Position numbers and translations under genes: made by a program
Notes under the pieces: generated by a model
The model's database searches: none
What the model was told of the DNA's origin: nothing
The model's input: only the letters and a program-made list of their open reading frames with translations
Part shown: piece by piece, positions 47,392 to 57,051 of the stretch
How positions within the stretch are numbered: position 1 is the stretch's first letter
How the letters are laid out: each line of letters opens with the position of its first letter
Source: Alteromonas pelagimontana
GTDB lineage: Bacteria; Pseudomonadota; Gammaproteobacteria; Enterobacterales; Alteromonadaceae
Reading direction: 5' to 3'
Length of the DNA stretch: 64,000 bases
Assembly (NCBI RefSeq): GCF_002499975.2
Contig: NZ_CP052766.1
Coordinates: 3,596,001-3,660,000 of the forward strand

Positions 47392-47845
47392 AAGCTTCGC
47401 TTAGCTAAGCAGTCCGCTTAGCAATTGTATTTTCTCGCCAGAAAATACAAACAACTTCGTTGTAGCAACACTTCTGCAAGCCAGAGTGGACGCGACTCGT
47501 CGCTACTCTGGCACTTGTCGCTTTGCGACGGCGACAGAAGCGTTGCTCGGAGTCAGCTACCGCTGATTAACCACCGTTTTCCCCTTCCTCTGCTCGGGGA
47601 AAGCGTCGCGAGGGATACCCCGCTCGCAGTTCTCACAACGTAGTTGTGAAGGTTGCAAATTATTGCTGCGCAATACTTTGCAAGTTTGCTAGGGCAAACG
47701 AAAACAGTGGTTAATCTGCGATGCTGCCTCCGGCTACGAGAATCACTATGTTTCACATACTAATTCTCTACGCGGTTGCTGTTGAGCTTTGCTCAAGTTC
47801 TTTTGCAAAGTCGTGCCGACTATTTGTTAGGGCACCTATGGTGCC
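47392..47845. other. Hairpin-dense segment between the winged-helix gene and zorA
   Basis: About 450 bp with at least ten perfect short inverted repeats and no credible gene. Examples: 47404-47422 (7 bp), 47425-47450 (10 bp, TTGTATTTTC/GAAAATACAA), 47451-47463, 47480-47512 (8 bp with a second hairpin inside), 47517-47529, 47634-47648, 47653-47683 (two stacked stems), 47684-47699, 47782-47796 and 47831-47845. A long-range pair 47561-47581 with 47700-47720 (21 bp, 2 mismatches) encloses several of them. It could be a structured RNA or a DNA fold-back element. Confidence 0.65.
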
Positions 47846-48022
47846 GTATCGGTAGAAGTTTGGATTGTGTTGTCACATTCGGCGTTGCGCTAAAATATTT
47901 TCGATTTTGCCATCTAGCTGAGACACATTACATTGCAACCGAAGCTGTCTTGCTGAATACTGGAAAGTAAATAAATATGACAAGGGTAAAAAAACCCTGA
48001 CAATTTGATTCAAGGAAGTAGT

Positions 48023-49867
48023 ATGGATACGTTTGACTCCCTTCTCCAAAGCCTCACATCTGGCTATTTCATAGCCGTGTACTGTGTGATTACAGTTGGC
48101 ATTGCGATCATATCTTCGCTCCGGTTCAAGGGGCATATAAATCCTATAAATAAAGAAATGGAAAGTGCGTTAGCACAGATTAAAAAATCGGAGCGAAATA
48201 AGGAGAGCTTTCCTGAAAGCTATTATGAATTTTCTGAGTGGATGGGGAAAAGTCATTACCTCAAAGACTGCTGGCGTGAGTTTGAAGAAACGCTGTTAAT
48301 ACCAGGCGACGATTTCGAAGGTGATAAAGAAGTTATCCTGAATACGCACCTTACCGCGACACATTTCAACCAAAAGAATATTTTGTGGCACTACATCAAC
48401 ATGCGCTTTTACAACTCGTTGCCCAATACCCTGACAGGATTGGGGATTATTGGAACGTTTGTTGGTCTTTCTGTGGGTATATATTTAGCAGCGCCAGGAC
48501 TGAACTCAAATGACATGAGCGATGCTAAGCAAGCTCTTAACACATTGCTTGATGGTGCCGCGCTAGCTTTTATCACTTCAATATTCGGTTTGATATCCTC
48601 GCTTTTATTTTCCTTTTATGAAAAGAAAAAGCTTCACAATTTTACAAAGCGCTGCCAATCACTGGTGGCGGAAATTGATGCGAGGGTAGAGTATTTTTCT
48701 GCTGAGCGTTTGGCAAACAAGGCACTTGAAGAGTCTAAGAAGCAATCTGTGGCACTCGAATCCTTCGCGAATGATTTAGCCGTATCATTGGGACAAGTTA
48801 TTGAGCAGCACGTTGCCGTTCCTGTAGTTTCAGCAATAAACGACCTGAGGAACGAACAGAAATCTGCCAACGATGAAACGCTTGAGAAGCTGATAAAAGA
48901 GTTTTCTCAGTCTATTAGTGGTGCAGCAGGTGAAGAAATGAAAGCGTTTGCGACCACTGTTGAAAGCATGACTCGACAAATGGAACAGCAAGTCTCTAGT
49001 CTTAGTAACGGTCAACAAGCGATGCAAGATGCATCCAGAAAAGCGGTTGAGGATATGTCTACAGCTCTTAGTCAGGGAAGTGCTGAAATTGCTAAAGGTA
49101 TCGCGGATGCGGTTTCTGACCTCGCTGCGGGCATGTCTGAAGCTATCAAAGGTGTGACTTCTGAACTTGAGAAGGCCGCTGATAAGATGGCAAAAGACCT
49201 CGCGGCAGCCATCGACAACGTAACTCAGATAGCTACCCAGTTGAAATTGGCATCCGGTGAGATGACCTCACTGTCAGAATCAAACAAGCAAATTCATGCA
49301 GAATTGTCTGAAACACTAGAGCAAAGTAAAGGGCTTATTGAGCAAGCTGCTAAAGCGAATGTTGAGTTCAGGGAAGTCGCCGCTGAATTCGCGAGCTACG
49401 GTAAGGCTGTTAAGGAACATACTGACGCCCTCTTTAAATCTACACAGAGCACAGAATCATTTGTTTCCGAACTGCTGTCGGGTCAGAAAGAGATTGAGAG
49501 CAGTTGGAAGGAATATCAGGAAAGGTTCGCTGATATTGATAAGTCAGTTGAGAAGCTATTCAGCTCTCTTAGTGATGGTCTTCAAAGCTACGCGAAGAAT
49601 ACCGAAGATTACGTCATCAATTTGGATAAACACGCCGCTGAAGTAGTTCAAAGTCTGGCAGGTGCGACTCAGGACCTGTCCGAAACAGTGGAGGGACTTG
49701 ATGAAACACTGGATAACAGGGCATCCGTTTTTACCGACGGCATTCAGAAAATCATTCAATTAACACAAAAAGAAGTATCCGAAGCTGTGGCTAAAGCAAA
49801 GGCTGCGGAAATTGAGCTTAATAGTAAGGTCGAATCAGCAAAGCGTATTGTGAATTCAGCGCAGTAA
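48023..49867 (+). CDS. zorA: Zorya anti-phage protein ZorA (MotA-like motor subunit)
   Basis: 614 residues. An N-terminal membrane helix ('FIAVYCVITVGIAII') and a MotA/TolQ/ExbB core with 'TLTGLGIIGTFVGLSVGIYL' and 'LDGAALAFITSIFGLISSLLF' form the ion channel. From about residue 230 a very long alpha-helical tail (SeqKQ/Ala/Glu-rich coiled coil) projects into the cytosol as in known ZorA. Start 48023 has AAGGAAG upstream. It is the first gene of a complete zorABCD operon, probably sensing phage at the envelope and signalling down the tail. Confidence 0.93.
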   Translation: MDTFDSLLQSLTSGYFIAVYCVITVGIAIISSLRFKGHINPINKEMESALAQIKKSERNKESFPESYYEFSEWMGKSHYLKDCWREFEETLLIPGDDFEGDKEVILNTHLTATHFNQKNILWHYINMRFYNSLPNTLTGLGIIGTFVGLSVGIYLAAPGLNSNDMSDAKQALNTLLDGAALAFITSIFGLISSLLFSFYEKKKLHNFTKRCQSLVAEIDARVEYFSAERLANKALEESKKQSVALESFANDLAVSLGQVIEQHVAVPVVSAINDLRNEQKSANDETLEKLIKEFSQSISGAAGEEMKAFATTVESMTRQMEQQVSSLSNGQQAMQDASRKAVEDMSTALSQGSAEIAKGIADAVSDLAAGMSEAIKGVTSELEKAADKMAKDLAAAIDNVTQIATQLKLASGEMTSLSESNKQIHAELSETLEQSKGLIEQAAKANVEFREVAAEFASYGKAVKEHTDALFKSTQSTESFVSELLSGQKEIESSWKEYQERFADIDKSVEKLFSSLSDGLQSYAKNTEDYVINLDKHAAEVVQSLAGATQDLSETVEGLDETLDNRASVFTDGIQKIIQLTQKEVSEAVAKAKAAEIELNSKVESAKRIVNSAQ

Positions 49868-49884
49868 TTGGGTAGGGAACTCCA

Positions 49885-50670
49885 ATGAACGAACAACATG
49901 ATCTCTTAGAAGATGAGGGAGCCGGATACCTTATCTCTGTGGCAGATATGATGTCTGGTTTGCTACTGGTTTTCATTATTACGCTAGTCGCGTTTATTCT
50001 GAACTTTCAGGATGCTATCCAAAAGCAGGAAAAAGTTACTGAAACCCAGAAAACGATTGTACGTAAGCTAACTAACAGAGAGCAAATCAGAACGCAGCTA
50101 TTGTTAGAAATCAAAGAAACACTGGCAACTCAGGACATTATTGTAGAAGTTGATACTGAACATGGCGTCCTTCGCTTGACCGAACAAGCCGTATTGTTTG
50201 AGTCATCTGAGGTTACACTCAACGAAACGAGTAAAACCAATTTAGAAATCATATCTATGGTCATGTCCAGCATATTACCGTGCTATTCATCCAATCCTCC
50301 TGAAAATGGCTTGTGTGTAAATAAAAGTGAGTTAGAAGGTACGCTCGATAGTGTGTTTGTTGAAGGCCACACTGACAACGTTCCAATGAACTCGTGGCGA
50401 TACAAAGATAACTGGGATTTATCAGCCCAAAGAGCAATTTCAGCATACCGACATGTGATGCAGTCGCCTCCATTGTTAAATATGGAAAATGCTTCAGGCC
50501 AACCAATATTTTCGGTCTCTGGCTACGGTGAAGGTCGTCCCGTTGAAGGGCACGCCCATGATGTACCTACCAATGACCCTGTTAATCGTAGGATAGATAT
50601 CCGGTTTACAATGGCTCCTCCTACATTGACGGATGCCCAGCGCTCTATTGTTGAGGCAGGGGCGAACTAA
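49885..50670 (+). CDS. zorB: Zorya anti-phage protein ZorB (MotB/OmpA-like)
   Basis: 261 residues. It has one membrane helix near the N-terminus ('MMSGLLLVFIITLVAFIL', with the preceding Asp in 'VADMMSG' as the likely proton-path residue) and a periplasmic OmpA/MotB peptidoglycan-binding domain. That domain is recognised by 'VEGHTDNVPM', 'NWDLSAQRAISAYRHV' and 'GYGEGRPV...NRRIDIRF'. It anchors the ZorAB complex to the cell wall. It lies 17 nt after zorA and abuts zorC. Confidence 0.94.
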   Translation: MNEQHDLLEDEGAGYLISVADMMSGLLLVFIITLVAFILNFQDAIQKQEKVTETQKTIVRKLTNREQIRTQLLLEIKETLATQDIIVEVDTEHGVLRLTEQAVLFESSEVTLNETSKTNLEIISMVMSSILPCYSSNPPENGLCVNKSELEGTLDSVFVEGHTDNVPMNSWRYKDNWDLSAQRAISAYRHVMQSPPLLNMENASGQPIFSVSGYGEGRPVEGHAHDVPTNDPVNRRIDIRFTMAPPTLTDAQRSIVEAGAN

Positions 50671-52068
50671 ATGGCGACTAAGAGCTTAAATTTCGACATG
50701 TTCACTATGCCTGCGCTAAGGACAGAGAGCGTAAGCGAACTTTTAAAAGCAAAAGAATATGTTCAGTCGATATTTGAATTGTCGTTAGCCGATGCACCCG
50801 AACTAGTTGATTTAGAAGCGGTGTATCAAAAGCTTTTAAAGGCAATAGAAGAGCCTTCGTTATTCTCGCAATTTTCCAGAAGAGAAGAGAAGCTAATCCC
50901 CTGGGCGCTGGTGCAAAGAATTGGAGAAGAGCCTCTCTTCGAACAGGAAAGGGCAATATCTATTACCTTTAGCTGGTTTCTCGACAGTGATCGTTTTCAG
51001 GCCGTTCCTGGTCTGATTCAGGTGTTTTTATCTGAGTATCCTGTTAACTCGCGCAAGTTCTCGGAACTCAAAGGAGCTATATCAGAACTTATCATCAAGG
51101 CAGATACACCGAAGCTGAATAAATTGAGGGAGTGGGCGCAAAGCGTTTCACTATTCTCCCCTAACGTCATGCAGCGTTTCACAAAGATAGCTGTTAACGA
51201 GTCAATAGTGGATTGTATCTCTACTTACCGCTTGCACAGGGGCTTAAATTTCGGAAACTTCTTTAAAGTGGGCTTGCAGTCTGTTCTGACAGAACTGGGT
51301 GCTTCTTTGTCAGAGATGAGTAGCTCCAGACAGCTCTTTATTGTTGATGAAATGATCAACACTTTTATTGATAGCGAGAAGCAGTTTATTTACCCCTCAT
51401 TACGTAATGATTTTGCCGAGGGAATGTTACTTTCCTACCAGATAACACCGCCAAAAAAACGATCAAAGGAGAAACTGAAAAAGCTCTTTTTAGCTCACTA
51501 TGGCGACCCTCGGATCAGTAAATCTGGCTGGATTGGAGTGAGTGAAGAGGCAGTTGATGTCATGCGTGGGTGGATGGTTGAAAATACCATGAATGACTTT
51601 TTCAACCTACTTAGTCATGTCGCCAAAACCGACTCCACAGCAGATCATCATTGGGTATACAGAAAGCGTTTTTGGAATGCCTATCTCAAAAAAGGGGTTA
51701 TCCAGGAAGCCTGGGTAGCGCTAGGCCCTCAAGCAAAAGTGCAGGCTCGTAACTTTCTGAATCATGGAAGTGCATTTGCGACTTTGTCGGGCGGTGCGCC
51801 AAACCACAGTTCGCTAATCATGGTCATTGGTGGCGTATTGGTTACGGAGTGGAGCCATTCGGGGAAATACCGAGTGTGGGACCGTGACCTTTCACGACCT
51901 AAACTGTATAAGGGTGCTTACCGCCGTTCTGAGCTGATATCAAACTGTGACTATGAAGGCGCACACCATTCAAGCGATTCCGGTGGCTGGCAGTACAAGC
52001 TTTCCACATTGATAAATGACTTAACCGGAGTTTCGGTGAGTAGTCGAGAGTACATGAATGACAGATAG
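50671..52068 (+). CDS. zorC: Zorya anti-phage protein ZorC (EH-signature domain)
   Basis: 465 residues of the EH_Signature family, defined by conserved acidic/His motifs in the C-terminal half, visible here as 'WVYRKRFWNAYL', 'WSHSGKYRVWDRD' and 'CDYEGAHHSSDSGGWQ'. ZorC marks type I Zorya, where it works with ZorD on invading DNA. The ATG follows the zorB stop with no gap, and the end overlaps zorD by 11 nt. Confidence 0.92.
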   Translation: MATKSLNFDMFTMPALRTESVSELLKAKEYVQSIFELSLADAPELVDLEAVYQKLLKAIEEPSLFSQFSRREEKLIPWALVQRIGEEPLFEQERAISITFSWFLDSDRFQAVPGLIQVFLSEYPVNSRKFSELKGAISELIIKADTPKLNKLREWAQSVSLFSPNVMQRFTKIAVNESIVDCISTYRLHRGLNFGNFFKVGLQSVLTELGASLSEMSSSRQLFIVDEMINTFIDSEKQFIYPSLRNDFAEGMLLSYQITPPKKRSKEKLKKLFLAHYGDPRISKSGWIGVSEEAVDVMRGWMVENTMNDFFNLLSHVAKTDSTADHHWVYRKRFWNAYLKKGVIQEAWVALGPQAKVQARNFLNHGSAFATLSGGAPNHSSLIMVIGGVLVTEWSHSGKYRVWDRDLSRPKLYKGAYRRSELISNCDYEGAHHSSDSGGWQYKLSTLINDLTGVSVSSREYMNDR

Positions 52069-54910
52069 CGCGGATTTTTACTGGTCATACGACAATCAGG
52101 TATTTCATTTCTTTGCTGAGGGCGCAAGTCAGCGATTACATCCCAAAGAGTGGGGACGTTTCCAGCTTCAACGTGATGAGAAGGCAATATGTGCTGACCC
52201 CTTATTCAGGCTAGCCAACAGCAGTGCTGATATTGAAGTCTCTGATAAAGGTATTTTTTGCAGTAGTGCGACTATCGCCGAGCTGACAGAGATAGAGGTT
52301 AAGCAGCTCGGGTTGTTAAATGTCTTCGATGGTTCAGTAAAGCTTTCAACAAGTGGCCTCATTAGCAGCCCTAATTTTCAAATCAGCTATCGCTTACTTA
52401 ATGCACAGGGGCGACCTGTTCTGGGGGCGAAAGTAAATGATATTTTTGTAAAAGCTGCCGGAAAGGAGTCTTTATTACTAGATCCACTCTTCCAATTAAC
52501 GAAGCGAATCGACAGGTTTAATAACACCAGCTTTGATGACAGGGATGAGCAGTTCGTCGCTTTGGGTGAAATCAAAGAATTACTTCCAGAGGAAGCGGTG
52601 GTAGACGGGCAATTAGACGATATCACTATTTGTCGTGCGGATAGGCTAACGCTGGATGTTCAGGAGCATGGGGTTTTTAACCCGTTGTTAATTAAGCCCG
52701 CAGCGGAGAGTGAATGGAATACTCAATCACAATCTGATGTGGAGTATGCAGTTCCTAAGGTAAGGCAAAAGCAGTTCGAGGATCATTTCAAATCATGGAG
52801 CGGAGTAAGAAGTAACTACGCAGTTGGTAACAATACTTACGTGGTACTTCCTAAGCGGATACAAGATGTGCTTACTGTAGTGAAAGACTACCAAACGCGA
52901 CCAGCTGAAGAGCGCCTGGCCTTTGTAAGTAACCCGCATAAAGTGATCAATGAAGCTCTCGGGTTGGACGAAACACCAGAAGATACCGAAGCCGTATTTG
53001 TAGAAACACCAGAATTTGTCAGTCAACGGATTGCTAATATCGGCGTGTGGGAACCTAAACTTTGCGCTTACGTGGTAAAGCGTGAAGGCGATTGGGTGCC
53101 AGATGATAGCTTACGCCTGTTTTTCCCTATTGAGGATTTGCTCGTTAATTTCACTGTAGAGGAAATGAAGCACCTACTCGAAGCGGTCACTGAAGCGCTG
53201 GATAACGAAATTACGGAGACCACATTCTCAGGTCAGCAGGTTCCAGTATCGTTAGAGACTAAAAATCTCCTCATCAGAATGTTGAAGCCGTTTGACGACG
53301 ATGGGCCAGCAGATCCTTACAACCCTAAAGAAGTGTTGGCTCCTGTACTCAAAGACAATATTGAAGAAATTGATTTTGAAATCGTCAAGCGTAGCGCTCG
53401 GCCTGCTTTGAACCGGATGCCTGAGAAGCTAAAAACTAAAACGCTTTATGATCATCAGAAGTTTGGTGTTAACTGGCTATGTGAGCATTGGGAAAGTGGA
53501 TCTGTGGGGGCATTGCTAGCAGATGACATGGGGTTAGGGAAAACACTTCAGACCCTCGCTTTTCTAACATCTGTAAAATCACAGATGGATTCAAAGCAGT
53601 ACACCAAAAAGCCGTTTCTCGTCGTCGCTCCTTCTGGGTTGCTTAAAAATTGGTTGGATGAAGCTCGTATCCACATTCAGAATGACGGAGTCGGAGAGGT
53701 GTTTGAAGCTTTTGGTGAAAACATTCGGGCACTCAAAACTATGTCGGTGGTCGAACGCAATCGGTTGTTAAGTCGGTCTGATTGGATATTGACGACCTAC
53801 GAAACGCTGCGGGACAAAATAAAGTATTTCATTTCTATCGACTGGGGGGTGACCGTTTTCGACGAAGCCCAAAAAATTAAAAATCCGGTATCTCGTGTCA
53901 CTGAAATGGCGAAGTCCTTATCGTCTGATTTTACGCTTATGCTCACGGGCACTCCGGTTGAGAATGAACTGAAAGATCTGTGGTGTATTGTAGATACAGC
54001 TCAGCCAGGACTTTTCGGGTCTCTGAGTCATTTCCACAATGAATATGCACTCCCTGCTGAGTCTGATCCCACAGAAGCAAAACGTCTAAAATCACTGCTG
54101 GTGGATAAAAGTCACCCAGCACTAATGCTGCGTCGAATGAAAGAAGAGCACATCTCTGGGCTACCCGAAAAAGTAATCAGAGAAGTACCTATAGAGATGC
54201 CTGCGTTGCAGGCAGATGAGTACGAGAAAATAATCAAAGACGGGCAGGATGAAGCTGCGAAGGGAGGGATGCTTGGAGTTATCCAGAAAATCCGTCGAGC
54301 ATCACTTGTCGCGGAAGAATTTGACGGTTCCGGTATAACCGACGGTGTCATAAAGCGTTCTGCAAGACTATCTGCACTCATCAAAATTTTAGATGACATA
54401 CACAGTAAAGGTGAGAAGGCGTTAATTTTCTGTGAGGCCATCGATGTGCAGGAGTATTTATCAGGATATCTTCAGCAGCGATACCAGCTTCCAACACGTC
54501 CCTTCAGGATCAACGGCTCAGTAGACGGCTATACCCGTAAGCGTTTTGTTGATGAATTCCAGCAAGTATCGGAAGGCGAGTTCGACATCATGCTGCTTTC
54601 GCCAAAAGCTGGCGGAGTAGGGCTGACAATCACTGCTGCTAATCATGTTATACATCTTACACGTTGGTGGAATCCCGCTGTAGAAGATCAAAGCACTGAC
54701 AGAGCATTTCGTATTGGACAGAAGAAAACCGTGCACGTGTATATACCGCTGGCACTGCACCCAAAATATAAAGAGCAATCTTTCGATGCAAACCTGAACC
54801 GATTGCTAACAAATAAACGGAATCTGAGCATGAATGCGTTGCTGCCTGGCACGTTATCAAAAGAGGAAATGCATAATTTGTTCAGTGACACGCTAAATAC
54901 GAAAAATTAA
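52058..54910 (+). CDS. zorD: Zorya anti-phage protein ZorD (SNF2-family ATPase)
   Basis: 950 residues. The N-terminal region to about 460 is family-specific. The SNF2 helicase core follows: Walker A 'DDMGLGKTLQTL', DEAQ box 'VFDEAQKIKNP', 'MLTGTPVENEL', then the second lobe with 'SPKAGGVGLTITAANHVIHLTRWWNPAVEDQ' and 'DRAFRIGQ'. In type I Zorya, ZorD is the effector thought to act on phage DNA after ZorAB activation. All ATPase motifs look intact. Confidence 0.94.
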   Translation: MTDSADFYWSYDNQVFHFFAEGASQRLHPKEWGRFQLQRDEKAICADPLFRLANSSADIEVSDKGIFCSSATIAELTEIEVKQLGLLNVFDGSVKLSTSGLISSPNFQISYRLLNAQGRPVLGAKVNDIFVKAAGKESLLLDPLFQLTKRIDRFNNTSFDDRDEQFVALGEIKELLPEEAVVDGQLDDITICRADRLTLDVQEHGVFNPLLIKPAAESEWNTQSQSDVEYAVPKVRQKQFEDHFKSWSGVRSNYAVGNNTYVVLPKRIQDVLTVVKDYQTRPAEERLAFVSNPHKVINEALGLDETPEDTEAVFVETPEFVSQRIANIGVWEPKLCAYVVKREGDWVPDDSLRLFFPIEDLLVNFTVEEMKHLLEAVTEALDNEITETTFSGQQVPVSLETKNLLIRMLKPFDDDGPADPYNPKEVLAPVLKDNIEEIDFEIVKRSARPALNRMPEKLKTKTLYDHQKFGVNWLCEHWESGSVGALLADDMGLGKTLQTLAFLTSVKSQMDSKQYTKKPFLVVAPSGLLKNWLDEARIHIQNDGVGEVFEAFGENIRALKTMSVVERNRLLSRSDWILTTYETLRDKIKYFISIDWGVTVFDEAQKIKNPVSRVTEMAKSLSSDFTLMLTGTPVENELKDLWCIVDTAQPGLFGSLSHFHNEYALPAESDPTEAKRLKSLLVDKSHPALMLRRMKEEHISGLPEKVIREVPIEMPALQADEYEKIIKDGQDEAAKGGMLGVIQKIRRASLVAEEFDGSGITDGVIKRSARLSALIKILDDIHSKGEKALIFCEAIDVQEYLSGYLQQRYQLPTRPFRINGSVDGYTRKRFVDEFQQVSEGEFDIMLLSPKAGGVGLTITAANHVIHLTRWWNPAVEDQSTDRAFRIGQKKTVHVYIPLALHPKYKEQSFDANLNRLLTNKRNLSMNALLPGTLSKEEMHNLFSDTLNTKN

Positions 54911-54923
54911 AAGGAAACTGTAG

Positions 54924-55622
54924 ATGGATTTACCCAATATCGGCCTGGTAATCGACGAGCCTTATATTTCGCAAATTTTCACAGGCGAAAAAACGTGGGA
55001 AATGCGTGGAACGCGCACCGGAAAAAGGCAGGTAATCGGACTAATTAAAAAAGGTACAAAGCATATCTTTGGCACCGCAGAGCTGTTTGCTTGTGAAGGC
55101 CCCTTGAGTTACGAACAGTTGCTATCAGCCACTGACAAACACGGCATCTCAAAAGCAAAAGTCGAAGCTGGATTACTTGATAAATGGAATTATGCGTGGA
55201 AGCTCAGAAATATTGAAGAATTTGATAGCCCAATACCTTACGAACATCCCAACGGTGCAGTCACCTGGGTGAAGCTTGATGGCGCGGTTAAGGAGCGTTC
55301 GGAGCGTCACGCATCTGTCCCCAGAGTAAAACCGGATAAGCCCACTGCATCTTCAGAAAAGAGTTTCACCGCAAAAATTACCAGAGACATTTCCAAGTCG
55401 CAGGTATCTGCATCGGCTATACCTTATGCCAAAGATGGTACGGCCTTCACGCCTGAACTTTCAAAAAACGGATTCTTTACCGTAGGGGAAAAAGGCGATG
55501 AACAGAAAATAGGATCTTATGAAGAGGCACTCCACTATCTGCGCAAAATGGATAAAGCCAAGTGGCGGCGTCCTAATCCAAAAGGAAATTGGGGTATAGT
55601 CTCAGCCGTTGAGTGGCGATAA
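54924..55622 (+). CDS. ASCH-domain protein in the Zorya operon
   Basis: 232 residues. The first 120 match an ASCH domain (PUA-like fold, usually RNA or modified-nucleotide binding): 'FTGEKTWEMRGTRTGKR', 'GTAELFACEGPLSYEQL' and 'YEHPNGAVTWVKLDG'. A charged linker leads to a C-terminal piece ('EEALHYLRKMDKAKWRRP') of unknown role. It begins 13 bp after zorD, with AAGGAA, and is followed 13 bp later by a HEPN gene. This makes it a likely accessory component of this Zorya locus. Confidence 0.75.
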   Translation: MDLPNIGLVIDEPYISQIFTGEKTWEMRGTRTGKRQVIGLIKKGTKHIFGTAELFACEGPLSYEQLLSATDKHGISKAKVEAGLLDKWNYAWKLRNIEEFDSPIPYEHPNGAVTWVKLDGAVKERSERHASVPRVKPDKPTASSEKSFTAKITRDISKSQVSASAIPYAKDGTAFTPELSKNGFFTVGEKGDEQKIGSYEEALHYLRKMDKAKWRRPNPKGNWGIVSAVEWR

Positions 55623-55965
55623 GGAGTGAGAGAACATGGAAGCACGATATTCAGAGTTAAAAGCGTTTCAACGCGCTCATCGCGATAACTTCGGCGACAG
55701 TTTGGCACTGCGAAGCCACAGAGGACTCAGTTGGCTTCAGCGAGCTGAGATGTGCGATGACGATCCTGATGCTAAATTCATTTTTCTTTGGATAGCATTC
55801 AACGCCATCTACGCACAGGATATCGATGCACTTAAACTGCGCGAAGCCGAAAGTTTCTCGTTATTTATTGAAAAGCTACTTGCTCTGGATACTGATGACG
55901 TATTGTCAAAAATGGTGTGGCAAGAATTTCCTGGAAGCATTCGGGTGTTACTCAATAACCAGTCC

Positions 55966-57051
55966 CGAATTCAGATAATAAGTGCACCACTCATGGTTAA
56001 ACGGTGAGAAGAGATCAACTGCCTGTTGGTGGTACTCTGTAGTCGCCAAACAAACATGAGTATTACCATGAGTTACAAGCAGTTGATCGAGGGGCAACGA
56101 TACCAGATCGAAGCCTACTTATGCGAGGGTTTCAGCTATCGGGAGATTGGGAAACGACTTAAAGTAAGTCACAGCACTATTAGTCGCGAAGTCAGGCGCA
56201 ACAGGATCCGGGATAATCACTACCTGCCCGAAATCGCTCATGCTAAGACGATTAAACGACGATGTCAGGCAGCGAAATATGGCATACCAGCGCTGACAAT
56301 TACGTTTGTTGAGTTCGGGTTGAGCCAGAAATGGAGTCCCGAGCAGATTGCAGATGTAGGCAAAATCATCGGCCACCCAGTCAGTCACGAGTGGATTTAC
56401 GGTTTCGTACAGCGCGATAAATTACGTGGTGGCAAGTTGCACAAGCAGTTGCGACATGGACGCCGGAAATACCGTAAAGGCAGCCGAGCGAAGCGCGTTA
56501 TTATTCCGAATCGGGTTGGAATTGAGCGCCGTCCTGCCATTGTTGATAAGAAGAAGCGGTTTGGTGACTGGGAAGCAGATACTGTTTTAGGGAAGCAAGG
56601 AACAGGCGCGATAGTTAGCCTGGTTGAGCGCAAAAGTAAGCTGTATCTTATACGCAAAGTACCAGCCAAAAGCGCAGCAGAAGTGAGTAGAGCCATGATC
56701 GGCATGCTGTGGCGCTATCGTCGTCATGTCCACACAATTACGGCGGATAATGGCAGCGAATTCTGTGACCATGAACGGGTTGCAGAGAAGTTGAAGACGG
56801 ATATTTACTTCGCCAACCCTTATTCGTCGTGGGAACGCGGACTGAACGAAAACTTCAACGGGCTGTTGCGGCAATACATCCGTAAAGGCACCGATTTACG
56901 GACAGTGACGGACAAGCAAATTGCTGACGTTGAACGTGCCCTAAATGCAAGGCCAAGGAAATGTCTTGGCTTTAAACAACCAACCGTAGTGTTCGAAGAA
57001 TTGAGAGGCGCGGCTTAATTTAGCGAGTGGTGCACTTCGGAGTTGAATTCG
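55966..57051 (+). mobile_element. IS30-family insertion sequence
   Basis: 1086 bp bounded by imperfect inverted repeats. The left end CGAATTCA + 6 nt + AAGTGCACCACTC (55966-55992) matches the reverse complement of the right end (57025-57051) at 22 of 27 positions. It encodes one transposase. Removing exactly this interval restores the HEPN reading frame. No target-site duplication is evident, so the ends could be off by a few bases. Confidence 0.85.
56068..57018 (+). CDS. IS30-family transposase
   Basis: 316 residues. The N-terminal helix-turn-helix 'FSYREIGKRLKVSHSTISREVRR' precedes a DDE integrase core with 'FGDWEADTVLGK', 'HTITADNGSEF' and 'NENFNGLLRQYIRKGTD', which holds the DDE glutamate. 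Start 56068 (MSYKQL) is typical of the family; 56056 is an alternative. Catalytic residues appear intact. Confidence 0.93.
   Translation: MSYKQLIEGQRYQIEAYLCEGFSYREIGKRLKVSHSTISREVRRNRIRDNHYLPEIAHAKTIKRRCQAAKYGIPALTITFVEFGLSQKWSPEQIADVGKIIGHPVSHEWIYGFVQRDKLRGGKLHKQLRHGRRKYRKGSRAKRVIIPNRVGIERRPAIVDKKKRFGDWEADTVLGKQGTGAIVSLVERKSKLYLIRKVPAKSAAEVSRAMIGMLWRYRRHVHTITADNGSEFCDHERVAEKLKTDIYFANPYSSWERGLNENFNGLLRQYIRKGTDLRTVTDKQIADVERALNARPRKCLGFKQPTVVFEELRGAA

Noticed and set aside
47425..47970. Short plus-strand and minus-strand frames across the hairpin-rich segment
   Set aside because: Their sequence is explained by the inverted repeats; composition is not protein-like.
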